Shown: one piece after another, positions 46,552 to 57,400 of the stretch
How the letters are laid out: each line of letters opens with the position of its first letter
Numbering within the stretch: the stretch's first letter is position 1
NCBI RefSeq assembly: GCF_008831285.2
Contig: NC_045140.1
Location: 3,081,528-3,141,527 of the forward strand
Direction of reading: 5' to 3'
Source of the DNA: Nymphaea colorata
Taxonomy: Eukaryota; Streptophyta; Magnoliopsida; Nymphaeales; Nymphaeaceae
Length of the DNA stretch: 60,000 nt
The notes under the pieces: generated by a model
Databases searched by the model: none
What the model saw: the letters and a program-made list of their open reading frames with translations, nothing else
Told to the model about the DNA's origin: nothing
Program-made: the position numbers and the translations under genes

Positions 46552-49090
46552 AAGCTTTTTTTGCAGTATCTTAGACTCCACTTCAGAAACAGGCAATTCA
46601 AGGCTTCATCCTTAGCACAACTCAGTTGTCTCTAGTGTCAACGAACCCTAAGGAGAATATTTTATAGCCGTTTGGCACATGTATGTTGGCAGGAGTCACT
46701 CTTTTAGCTTGGAATAGTCTTCTTATGTGTTAGATTTCTTTGTTACAAGGACAAACCTGATATAGGCATGCTTGCTTTTAAAGGATAGTGTTTCATACTT
46801 GTTTTCTTTTTCTCCTTCAGGTGAACTCTTGTCCATCTCTTTCTGTTCAACGATAGGCGTGCCCATCTGGTTGCTTGTAGTATCTCATTATTACTCTTAT
46901 AGGACTTCCTAGTATAGCACTTGATTAGATGATCCAACATCTTCTATACTGGGACTATCGCCAAAGTTTCATGTTTTTCCTTCTACTCTGTGCTTTTGGG
47001 GGCACATTCTAGTAATTCTTCGTCAGGGAGGGGCAGGAAAGTGGGTATTCTATTATTTCATAGATAAATTACGTTCTAAAACTGCGGGATTCCTCCTGCT
47101 AACTGGCTGACTTTTCTGCTTTTTTTTGTCTTCTATTGGGATCACGCTGCTCCAAGAACACGAGGCTGAATCAAGTTATCGGTTAAGTTGTACGAGGTTT
47201 ATGAGCATTATTTGCATCTTGTCTCCTTGACCCGTCTGTGATGTGTGATGAGTCTGTATCATATTCTTCTCCTATATTTTGTACGCCTGCATGCTGCCAG
47301 TGTAAAGGTTTTAGTTACCCAAGCCTTACCAGAATCTTTGTTTGAAAAATTTTGGCATTGAACCTAACCCTTTGACGAGGTGCATGAACTTGCAGCTGCA
47401 CTGCGTCCCAGAGGACTGCATGCTGCTCGAGCGACAGTGACGCGGCTTGAAAGTATGATTGGTGGGTCTATTTTCTGATTGTAACGTTCTCACCATCTCT
47501 GTTCATTTTATCCCCTATGCAGTAGTGCTCATTTATCTGTCATCTTTTGTCCTAATTCTTAAAGAATGTTGACAATTACATCCATGGCCTAAAATAAGTG
47601 TTAATTATACGAGATACGAATGAATACCATGATGGATGTAGCGTATGGTACCTGAATTATGGTTGTTCGTAGTTTGAGAGCACGGGGAGTCAGAAGTGCT
47701 TCCCCAGTGTACTTTGTTGGTTCGGGAGACTTCCCAAGACATTGCATTATAGATGATGTCACTGATGCACAGTGCTTTTGAGTGGTCGCTTTGCTTTCGA
47801 ACAATAGAATAGGAAATAATTGAGGAACAATATTTTTGTTCGCACAAGCAAAACCGCCAGAAGAGATAAAAGGTGATATGGGGATTGTAACTCCATAATT
47901 TGAACATGTTGCCAACACTGAAAAACCATGTACTTTGACGAGTCTCAACCCAGTCCACCTGTTAAAATTCTGTTCTTATCTTCATAAAAGTGGCATTGCT
48001 CTGAATTTGATTTTAGAATTTTCGTCTCAAAATGTTCTTTGCAGTCTGCGCAGCAAATAGAATTTAGGTTTTTTTTTTTTGGGTCAGCAGTTTTGGAGTT
48101 TGATATACCGGTTATTGGCAATGCATCCTTTCTAATTACATATGCGAGTTTTCTTGTTCAACCAGCAATTGACGCTGGATGGGTTTCTGTTTTTTTAATT
48201 CGATGATGAAAGGAAACTGTGCCTTCAACCGTAAGGCGTCCTAGTTGGTGATATCCCCCTCACCCTTGACAATGACTCATGCGAAGGTCTCAAACCAATG
48301 GACTCAAGTTCAGTTTTTTTCTTTTTTAATATTTGCTGCACTCAAACGAGCAAGGAGGAAATGCTCCGACGACTTTCATGTATCGGAAGCTGAACGTGGT
48401 TCGAGTCGTGTCATTTTTTGTGGACCTCACGGTGCTTCCTTCTGTATCTGTAAAATGGCCTCCCGTAACATGAAGGCAATAGCTGAATAACATGGCAAAG
48501 CGGATCTATTGTTAATTGACTCAAATTAATGAAATGCTCGAGGGAGAGAGAAATAGAAAAAGGGAGGTGTTGGGGGTTAGAGAGGGAGAGAAGGGTGGTG
48601 TGGTCAAGAGCCAGAACTTCGAGAAACGTTCCTCCCGACATGATGGTCGGAATCCCGGAAAAGTTTACTTACAGGACTCTCGGGTTCGGGTATGAGTCGA
48701 ACTTGGTCTAAAAGGGTTTTTTTCCCTTTGCGTTGACATTTCCTTTTTTTTCATTCTAGTTATGGGTGTGGTATTATCGATGTGGTAGAAGATGTTGGCT
48801 AACAAAACTCGGATTCGGGGTAGAAGAAATAGAGGGAGCAGCCGTATTTAAAATTTGCAGAGGTGCATCACCTTTTTACAATTTGCCGTGCATCCTGCAC
48901 GGCCCTACCAAGTACCAACGTCACTGGGACGGAGTAACGTCGCAACAACATCTCGAAGGGGGACCGGTTTGAGGCGGCGAAAAGATGAGGCGCACCAACA
49001 CGCAAGCAAGCACAGGGCAATTAATCGTGTCAAAGAAATCGCTGCCACTTACTTTCCGAACAACAACTAAATACTGGTGGGCTCGATCGG

Positions 49091-49453
49091 TTACAGCTTC
49101 TCCAGCATCTCCACGGAGAAGTCATCAGGTTGAGGTACCTCTTCATGAGGAAGTCGGTGAAACGCTTCCCTCTTCACTGCCGGATGGCGTTCGTCGTCGT
49201 CGTCGTCGGGGTCTTGGCTTTCTACCGCCTTCTCCTGATCTTGGCTCGTCTGGGTTCTGCCACCATCTTTCATTACGTCTTCCGTCTCTTCCTTGCGTTT
49301 CTTGGCCCCGTCGTTGGGCATGTTGTACTCACCTCGCCGTCCTTCACGACCAGAAGGCAGACCTCCTCTTTCTTCCTCGCCGCCAGGAGGCCGGACGGCG
49401 CCGAGACAAATAAAGCGGTTCCTTGCTGGGCAGAGAATGATGGCTCGCTGCAA
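49091..49453 (-). CDS. Hypothetical GC-rich ORF, acidic and disordered
   Basis: I do not recognise this protein. The 120-codon frame is clearly GC-richer than its surroundings. A second Met at 49321 would give 76 residues starting MPNDGAKKRKEE. The product is Lys/Glu/Asp-rich with a run of five Asp, and ends ...DDFSVEMLEKL at a TAA. That reads like a genuine C-terminus more than a random frame, but plus-strand frames over the same DNA are also open, as GC-rich DNA allows. It could be a small intronless gene, the last exon of a gene fragment, or chance. No promoter or splice evidence was found. Confidence 0.3.
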   Translation of the reverse strand: MQRAIILCPARNRFICLGAVRPPGGEEERGGLPSGREGRRGEYNMPNDGAKKRKEETEDVMKDGGRTQTSQDQEKAVESQDPDDDDDERHPAVKREAFHRLPHEEVPQPDDFSVEMLEKL

Positions 49454-49649
49454 GCCACGTGTGGCGTCCTATCTATGACAGCGACGTAGCAAGCGCCAGA
49501 TGGTCGTCGGCTTTCGCTATCTCCTGCTCTTTTCGCAAGAAGGTCGCCGGTTGAAACTTGAAAAAATTGCAATGTGTAAATAAGAGTTTAGATTTTTAGT
49601 TGACTGTATGAACGCTTGTTCAGCCGTCTTCATGTATCTTTAAAAATAT

Positions 49650-49945
49650 TTGGGGGCCTGTTCGGATGATAGTTGAGGCAGAACGTCATAATTTTGATTT
49701 CCAAATGTGGTTTTAAATACAGTTAAGACCAAGTTTGTCAAAAAATTAGGTGGTGTTTTGGATGATATTTTTAGAAAAGTGGGGTTTGTGAAAATCAGGT
49801 TTTGTAAAGAACCTGTTTTTTTTACCAGTTTATAAAACTTGGTTTTCTTATTCGAATGATAAAGACAAAAGCTGGGTTTTCATTTTTGAAACCTGGTTTT
49901 GGTTTGGATGACAAAAACGAGTTCGTAAAGCTTGGATGGCAGTAG
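49650..49945. repeat. GTTTGGATGG-type repeat, copy 2
   Basis: It starts GGGGGCCTGTTCGGATGATA, similar to the inverted end of copy 1 at 42846-43147. Internally it repeats AAACCTGGTTTT and AAAACGAGTT phrases. The right end is approximate. Confidence 0.45.
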
Positions 49946-50323
49946 CTACAAGTTACAACATAACTTACACAAGGAAAAACTTCCACCCAATTACATTGTA
50001 TTTATTAACATTAAGAAGTCAAGCATAAATGAAAAGATGAATTGAAAATAACGCCATTACTTTCGAAACATATTCAACATTGACATCCGAATTTACTATC
50101 CTTGAATAGAACAAGTTTCTCTTTTCAACCACGGCTGTCATATGCTGGTGAAATGAAAAACTTCCAACAAGTGAGTGTAAAAGAAATCAAATGACAATGG
50201 TTAAGTGACGCAAAGAAATCATGAAGGCAGATGACAGTCCCATAAATCAGATACTTGCAGGAAAGAAAAAACATGTGAAAGTTGAATTTGACAAGCCCTT
50301 ATCTTTCATGAGCACCAGTTTAG

Positions 50324-50326
<3 letters not shown>

Positions 50327-50385
<59 letters not shown>
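50327..50385. repeat. (TA)n(GA)n compound microsatellite
   Basis: About 15 AT units are followed directly by about 14 AG units, the same TA-to-GA design as at 563-626. Confidence 0.95.
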
Positions 50386-50389
<4 letters not shown>

Positions 50390-50763
50390 CTTTGCAAACG
50401 GCATCAAATACCCTCGTGTATGCATGAGCTAGCTTTACTTCTAAGAAAATAACAAGAGATTTCTTGCCTTTTAAGGAATGTGAAGTCAGAAAAGTTTTTG
50501 CTACCGGCACTAATAATATAATTTTTGCAATTTTAAGCGACACTTTTATGTAAAAGAAAAAAAAATGTCATAAAGTTTTAATACTAAAATCAACACTTTT
50601 GTTTGCCCACACTTGCCCGCACCTCTGTTTTTAAGCAGTGTAATTAATTCGGTTTCACTGCAAATTAGGTGTGATTAAATGTTTTTTTTTCTCAAAAAGT
50701 TTGGTTAATGAATATCATGAAATGTGTGCGGTTATCTTAGTTTACAAAATCTCCAATATTTCT

Positions 50764-50945
50764 CGGCCTATTGGTCAATCTAGTTTGATAAGTTCGTTAT
50801 CCGTCCATGTATTTCAAACTAACAATTAGTTAGTCAGTTAAGTCAACCTATCAGTTGACTAATTTTTCACTATTAAATATACATGCGCTTGTTTATTTAT
50901 TAGTCAAAAGTTTGTCAACTGACTGATTGGCATCTTTGATTCGAT
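50764..50945. repeat. CAGTTGACTAATT dispersed repeat, copy 1
   Basis: This contains CAGTTGACTAATTTTTCAC and several GTCAGTT/GTCAACT words. A related sequence lies in EXO84B intron 2 near 58495-58660. Confidence 0.45.
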
Positions 50946-51290
50946 TAATTCTTTTTGAAGGTTTTTGAACGACTTGTAGAGTTGTAGTCGATTTTTGAGT
51001 TGGACAAGTTATATTAGTTTAAGAAAAACATTTTTTCAGAGATTAACTTTTGTTTATAATTATGTAAACAATATCACTTTTTATCATTAATTTTTTTTAA
51101 GACTACCACATTTCTGAGCTAAAACTGCAAAGACGAACCGATAAACGAAATAACGTTGAAGATTATATTGACGTTTTCAATTTTTTTATGATAACCAAAG
51201 AAGATGATCTGTGCATTCTCTCGATCAAATTTGGTTTTAAATAAATATCCTATATCTAATATCTACACACCTTGAAACCCTCTTGTAAGT

Positions 51291-51531
51291 AGGCCTGGGC
51301 ATTGGGCTGCTCCGGCCCGTCCTGATGTCGAAAACCCGAGCCCGGGCCCGATGCCCGAACCCTGAGCCCAAGCCCGTGTTCGCCTGGTTACCATAGAAAA
51401 ATATTTTTAAATATAAAATAAATTGTTTGAATATAAAATACATTTGTAATAATAAAAATAATATTAAAATATATGAGGCTGAATTGGGTATCCATCGAGC
51501 CAACCCAGGCGCGACCCGATGCCCACTTTTA
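51291..51531. repeat. MITE-like repeat with GC-rich arms and AT-rich core, copy B
   Basis: The arms contain TGGGCATTGGGC on the left and, inverted on the right, TGGGCATCGGGT; the core is almost pure A/T. Flanks CTTGTAAGT (51282-51290) and CTTGTAGGT (51532-51540) match at 8 of 9 bases and could be a 9-bp target duplication. That length would suit a Mutator-like origin. Confidence 0.55.
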
Positions 51532-52448
51532 CTTGTAGGTGGGCAATTTAGTCCAATCAGGTATATCGAAAAGTGCCCAAGGAGATAGAATGACCTTTAC
51601 CTTTAGAACCTTTGGAGGAGTCTATGTCAACATGCTGAAGTCTTATATGTGCATAACCAATAAGCAGGACGATCGGATCTCCAACGTGAGTCTTGTTTAG
51701 GTCCCTAAACCATCAGAGTTGTTTTCACAATATATCGTCCTTAATATATCCTAACGGGCATTTTTGTTTCACTTTAAGAGTCAAATTCGGATTGATATTG
51801 TGAATTCATATACAGATTCAGTATAAACTTTATTATTGGTATTCGAATTTAAATTCGAACCAAACTGTGTGAGTATTAGAAAAAGCTGATATGGTTAACT
51901 GTACATCCAATTTGAACATGATCCCCTGTCATTCCGATCCAAAACTTGCGCTGTTACACAAGAATGACATTAGAGGTCGATTGGTTTTTGGATCAATAGA
52001 TGCTCGACAGTAATAAAACATACATATAGCAGCTAGGTAGCGTGGAGAACACGTATGTGATCATGGTGACTTGGCCCGTAAGAGAAAGAAATTGATTCTC
52101 TGTGATTGAAGTTTTTGTGGAGCTTTTGAAGTACTGGCGTCCATGTGCAGACTGCCAAAGCAAAATGATGGAAGTGTCAGACCAAAACATGTAATGAGGA
52201 GTGGTTGGAAAGGGCAACTGCAAATGGCGAAACAACTGCGGTCTCACTATAAGAACTGAGAGCTTAACTGAACTTTTATATTCATGGATGACGAAACCTA
52301 GAGGCCAAATGAAAACTTTTTATTAAGAAGGCCCAACTATAGTTGCTTGGCTATAGTTGCTTGGGGTTCGGGTTTTAAGTGTCGGGCCAGATGTGGGCTT
52401 GGGTTTATAGTGTCACGACTCCTTATTGGGCCAGTCCAATGCCAAGCT

Positions 52449-52645
52449 CAGGGGCGGAAGGGGGCGCCTAGGCCGTGGCGGTGTGGCCCGCCCCAACTAC
52501 TTGAAAAAAAAAACTTACATTACAAAAATTAAAAAATTTTGGTCGGGTAATGTATTTTTTATATTCAGATTTAGTTTGACCATATTCGAATAAGTTCGAT
52601 GGACCGTTTGACCCGCCCTTGAAAAAAATATTGGTTCCACTCCTG
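52449..52645. mobile_element. Small hAT-type MITE (197 bp)
   Basis: The ends are CAGGGGCGGA and the inverse of CAGGAGTGGA (8 of 10 matching). An imperfect 8-bp target duplication flanks it: GCCAAGCT (52441-52448) and CCCAAGCT (52646-52653). The CAGGG terminus and 8-bp duplication fit hAT. The interior is non-coding. Confidence 0.65.
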
Positions 52646-52739
52646 CCCAAGCTTAATGCTTCATCTCCTCAAATCGTTCTCCTTGGTTCCTAGTTTCACA
52701 TAGACCGAGTCAAAGGGGAGTCAGCAGGGGCTTACCCAA

Positions 52740-52930
52740 CCGGACTCAGGTCTAGGCCCGAGCCAAGAAGAAAGGGCATTGAGTCGGCTCGGGTGGGCTA
52801 GATAATATTTTTTTAATATATATTTTATTAACTTTTATATATAAATATAATATTTTATTATGATTATTTATATTTATATATTATTTTATATTAAAAATAT
52901 ATATTTTTGAATTTAACCAGGCTTAATGCT
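52740..52930. repeat. MITE-like repeat with GC-rich arm and AT-rich core, copy C
   Basis: A left GC-rich part (TAGGCCCGAGCC, GGCTCGGGTGGGC) leads into a core of almost pure A/T, as in copies A and B. A near-duplicate phrase, GCTTAATGCT followed by CTCCTCAAATCGT, occurs on both sides (near 52651 and 52921). Confidence 0.4.
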
Positions 52931-54403
52931 CCTCCTCCTCAAATCGTAAACCCATCAACCGCCCGACCTCATGCCTAGGCTGCAAGAACATGACTGACTT
53001 AGGTGAGGGCCAGAGGCCTGGCTCTCCCTCAATTTTGTCTTTTAATTCACATATAAATTTTAAAAGGTTTAATGTATTCTACATAAAATTTTGAAGAATT
53101 ATATTTTGGCTTCTATCAAAATTTTGAAACTTATGAAAAATCACTAGCTCTGCCCTTAATATTTTTTGCCGAAATAATGTCATATATTTGGTGTAATATT
53201 GATTAGCACAAAAGTTTAGGTGCTTTTTCAAACTGCAATCTCAATCTTTAAAGTCACATTGAATTTTGTCCATTTTCTGATCAGCTGTGAATAGTAAACT
53301 AAATAAATGTTGATCACGCAATCTGAATTTTCCGTCACTAAATTGTAAGGTTCATTAGCGCATGAGGCAATGAATGTCAATTGCTAGCCGAAAAATATTT
53401 TCCAATTGCAAGTTATTTAAGCGACCCAATTGACTTCCATGTCTCGAAGAATCGTAAACATATGTGGAGACTCCAAGGTTGACCCGCTGCATCTTCATGT
53501 TCTTGTGATTCTTTTCTACAAATAAATTACAAGCTAAACAACTACACGAAGAAATACAAAAGCAAGTTAATATTTTTATGGGGTAACAAAAAAAAAAAAA
53601 ACATTATGAAACCTTTGATCAAGGGGTGACATATGCAAGAAAAATATATAATTAATGAAAAAATCAAACTTAGGCAAAGATTATGATGGTATTGTATCTT
53701 CCTTTGACTAAAAATCACAAGGAAAATTTGTGTCGATTGCCATTTCAAAGCCTTTTTGACCTATCAAATCCTTTCCAATCCAAACGTATATCGAGTGTCG
53801 TTTTCTCTTATATTAGAAAAAAACCATAATCTCGCGTTTCTTTTTCAAAATTCATTGTTCACATCATCATACTATTTTAATATAATTAGTGTTTGAAACA
53901 TTAATTTGTCATATTTTTGCTTCCTTATTTATCTGTAAATGACTAATGAAATTTATTAAAGAAAAAGAAGGACAAATGATTAGGTGAGTTGGGACCTTTT
54001 GCCGCTTACAAAATTGTAAAATATTTATAAATAATGACAAGTTCCAGCTTGAATACAGAAAAAAGGAGAAGCGTTTCTCCCCCGTCCCGGCAATAATATA
54101 AAACCGTCACGGCACCCGAACGCAAGGTTTGAAAAGCCTGTGTTTCGTTTTCTTTTCTTTCTCTCATCCTTCAATTCAAAATATAAATTGTTGGTTCTTG
54201 CAAGGAGGCGATCCATATGTTCGGATGATTTTGACGCCTTGTGTTGAGGGATTTTGGTTTCCGAAGGGGGGAAGAGGCGTTGTGGGTGGTTGGGCTGCCC
54301 ATCGTCCAAAGGGAAGGAGGGGCGCTTCTAGGGTAGAAGATTGAGGAGGAAGAACTTCTGGGGAGATCGGAATTAGGACCTTTCTGGGGAAGATCAAGCG
54401 GCA

Positions 54404-57400
54404 ATGGCGTCGGCGAAGTCGTCCCGTTCGAGGGCTTCGGGTGTTGTTTCAGCCGGGGACAAAACGCAGGAGAACGCAGCGCAATTGAGTGACAAGCTTA
54501 AGATCTTCAAGGCCGATTCATTCGATCCTGACTCCTACGTCCAGTCGAAATGCCAGAGCGTGAACGAGAAGGTTGTGCGCTTGTTTTTGTCTCGAGAATT
54601 TGTGATTCTTTTGGTTTCGTCCTTGTTAACTGAGATTTTATGATTGATGTGTGTAGCCGGCTCTTTGTGACATTTCGTTGTGTTTGGTTGCTTCGTATGA
54701 GGGTCACTGATTTGTGTCATCGGAAAGTTGCTCGGATTATGTGTTCTCTATTGCTGATTGTTGAATTTGACTGCCAAGTGGCTTGGTTAATTTGGATAGT
54801 TGATAGTTCAAAAGTTTTTCTCGTTGAGTTAAAATCGCACGTGAACTTGGTTCTAAATTGACGATCCTAACGCCCATTTTTTCCTTTAATATCAAATATG
54901 CAGAATGGGATTCTTTGTCGCCAGTTATTAGAAGAACAACGGTTCCTCCCACTAGTGATGGATCTATGATGTTCTTTAGTTGCAACTATCATGTTTTGCA
55001 CTCGTCAAATCCTGATGGATTTGAACCATACGTGCGGCTGCTGCTACATTTGCTTCCTGTTATTCTCCTTTCTTTGAAAGGGTCTTTATTTCTTTCTTCT
55101 TTTGGATACTACAGTAGTCTACCTAGAGGCTTCATTCTCCCAGTCTTGTTCAAAATTTAAGTATCCTGCATCTTTTGGCTATGTTTTGTTTAATATAGCA
55201 TGCCAAGATAAACATTAGTAGTTCTTGATACAATATTTGACATGAAAATTGGCAAGATAATTTAGGTATGGTTACCAAAATTGACGGATATGCTTATGGC
55301 CTGAGTACTAGGTTCTCCCTATATCGGACAAGGACTAGTTTTGGTGTTGTGACCTGTGAGGAATCCCAATCTTCTGCTTTCATGGTTGAACCTATAGAAG
55401 ATTAGATGAGCATAGAGCAAAAGAGGCAGGTCTGTGGGAAGAACCATACATATATAGCCTACACATTGATAGCAGAATTCAGCCTTTTAATTTTCCCATT
55501 CCTAATAAATTTGCTGTTTCAAATTTTAAACAAGTGTGCATGCTGATATTTCAAATAGAGCTTTTAAGGCCATAAATGCAACTTCAGCCATTACTGAAAG
55601 ATGTCTGCATTTGGACGAATGCTTTAGAGAACCTAAATTTCTTCTATTACAAGTTATCTTTCAATTATAAAAAATAGAGGAGTTTTGTCATTTGTTATAG
55701 ACTTTAGCTAAAGCAGGAACGCTGGTTCATTTTAAGGGTGTATATCTATGGTCAAAGGGGGTGGAATAGCCGTTATTCAGAGTAAAAAGAGAATAAGTTT
55801 TTCTGATAGGACAATTTTAATATGAAGATACAAAAAATGAAGTAAGGGGCTTATGACTAAAAGGTCATGATATACAACAAGCTTGGTCATATGAGCTGAA
55901 AATAAGATGGTTTGCATTCTTTTCTTAAACTTCGTCCTTACGGTACTGCAAGAACAAAAGTTTTTGTTGTTTGCGTAGTGATGAGAACTAATTAAATTAA
56001 TTAATTGATCTATAATTGCTAATTGTAATTGGTCATGTTGCTCCAAAGAAGTGACTATTTCATCATGTATGTAATTATCTTTGATCATGAGGACAGTGGC
56101 TGCACACTTTGGATGTGTGTAAAATGGTTTGTGTCCATCTCACGGAATTCATGGCAGGTGATTTCGTGCTTCAATACTTTATGTGGATATCTTTTGAATT
56201 AGGTAACAGCTAAAATGGTCAACCAGTGATGATCTTCTTTGCTTGTCCAGGAAATAAGGCAGTTGTGTACATACCTTAATGATTTGAAGAAGGCTTCTGC
56301 AGAAGAAATGCGCAAAAGTGTTTATGCTAACTATTCGGCCTTCATAAGGTTTGCATCATTATTCATACACATATATTAAAGGGAATTCATGCTTGTCCTA
56401 TAACATTTATACTTTTTATGATGGTTGTCCTTTGTATCTGCATGTATTTACATATCAAAAGTTTCCTTGTAGATCCACCATTCATTTGCTCTTGCACATG
56501 GTGAAGGAATATGACTTATCACAATCAACATTCACTTATGGTTTCTTGTGATTGAACAAAGAGAAATGCTTTTTTTTTTCTACAGTTGATTGAATTAAGG
56601 GGAAATCTGAAAATTCTCAAAGGAAAATATCCAAGATTGTTTTTGTTTCATGAAGATTGATTTTAAGCTGCTTTTGCCATTCTGGTAAGACTTGGTAAAT
56701 TAGTTACAGTTAATGTAACAGACTAACAGCCAACTAGATGATGATGCAAGAGACGTGCCTAAATAAAGGGTTGAGAAAACTTTACAAATTGGCTATATAC
56801 ATTGATCACTCATATTTCTGTTCTCTTGAGCGCAAGAAACTTATTTAAAATCAGTTACCAGGAAATCCACTTCTCTATTAAAATTCACTACCCTGCTTTT
56901 TTTTCTCTCTTTTCCACTTGACACCACTTCTAAGAATCCTGTTATCCTAACTACTGAAATATTTTCAAAGTCCTTACTTCCTTGCTTTTGCTTCACATAT
57001 TTCTGCATTAATCCTTTTTGTTTACTATCAAGTATGTTAGAGTAATGAGCCTTTGCCATGTGCAGCTACTTTTGCCTGGCTGATCTTCAATAGCAACATC
57101 TTCGTATTAGCAATCTTTAAACCATGTAGCATATTATGTGTAATCATTGCTTATTTTTTAAGAACTTTGTATTTCATTTGAATTGTAGAAAAGGCATAAC
57201 TGCAGTTTTTGTCTTGTTCATGAAACTCATCAAAGAGCCATAGGTCACAATAATTGTCTACCCCTGTGATGTCTGACAAGGCAAATATGCAGAACCCTCG
57301 CTAAAAAACTGATGATGAGTGGTCTCTGAGTACTTGGTGGTCCATACAGGAAAGCTGTTTAGTCCTTTTCGGCCTTTAGTGGAAGACTTGCATCCAGTCA

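Larger units (their letters stand above)
46552..54403. other. Intergenic region between the HLP1-like gene and EXO84B
   Basis: The first part (to about 47500) probably includes the HLP1-like 3' UTR. The rest holds a GC-rich patch with a weak minus-strand ORF (49091-49453), a microsatellite, several dispersed repeats and a small hAT MITE. Overlapping short ORFs at 47601-47958 and 48245-48490 are unrecognised and probably not genes. Confidence 0.6.

Noticed and set aside
47601-47958. Two overlapping minus-strand ORFs of about 116 codons
   Set aside because: Two frames are open over the same bases, composition is unremarkable and nothing is recognised.
53000-53165. Possible third MITE with GGCAGAGC-like ends
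   Set aside because: The proposed ends match poorly and no target duplication was found.
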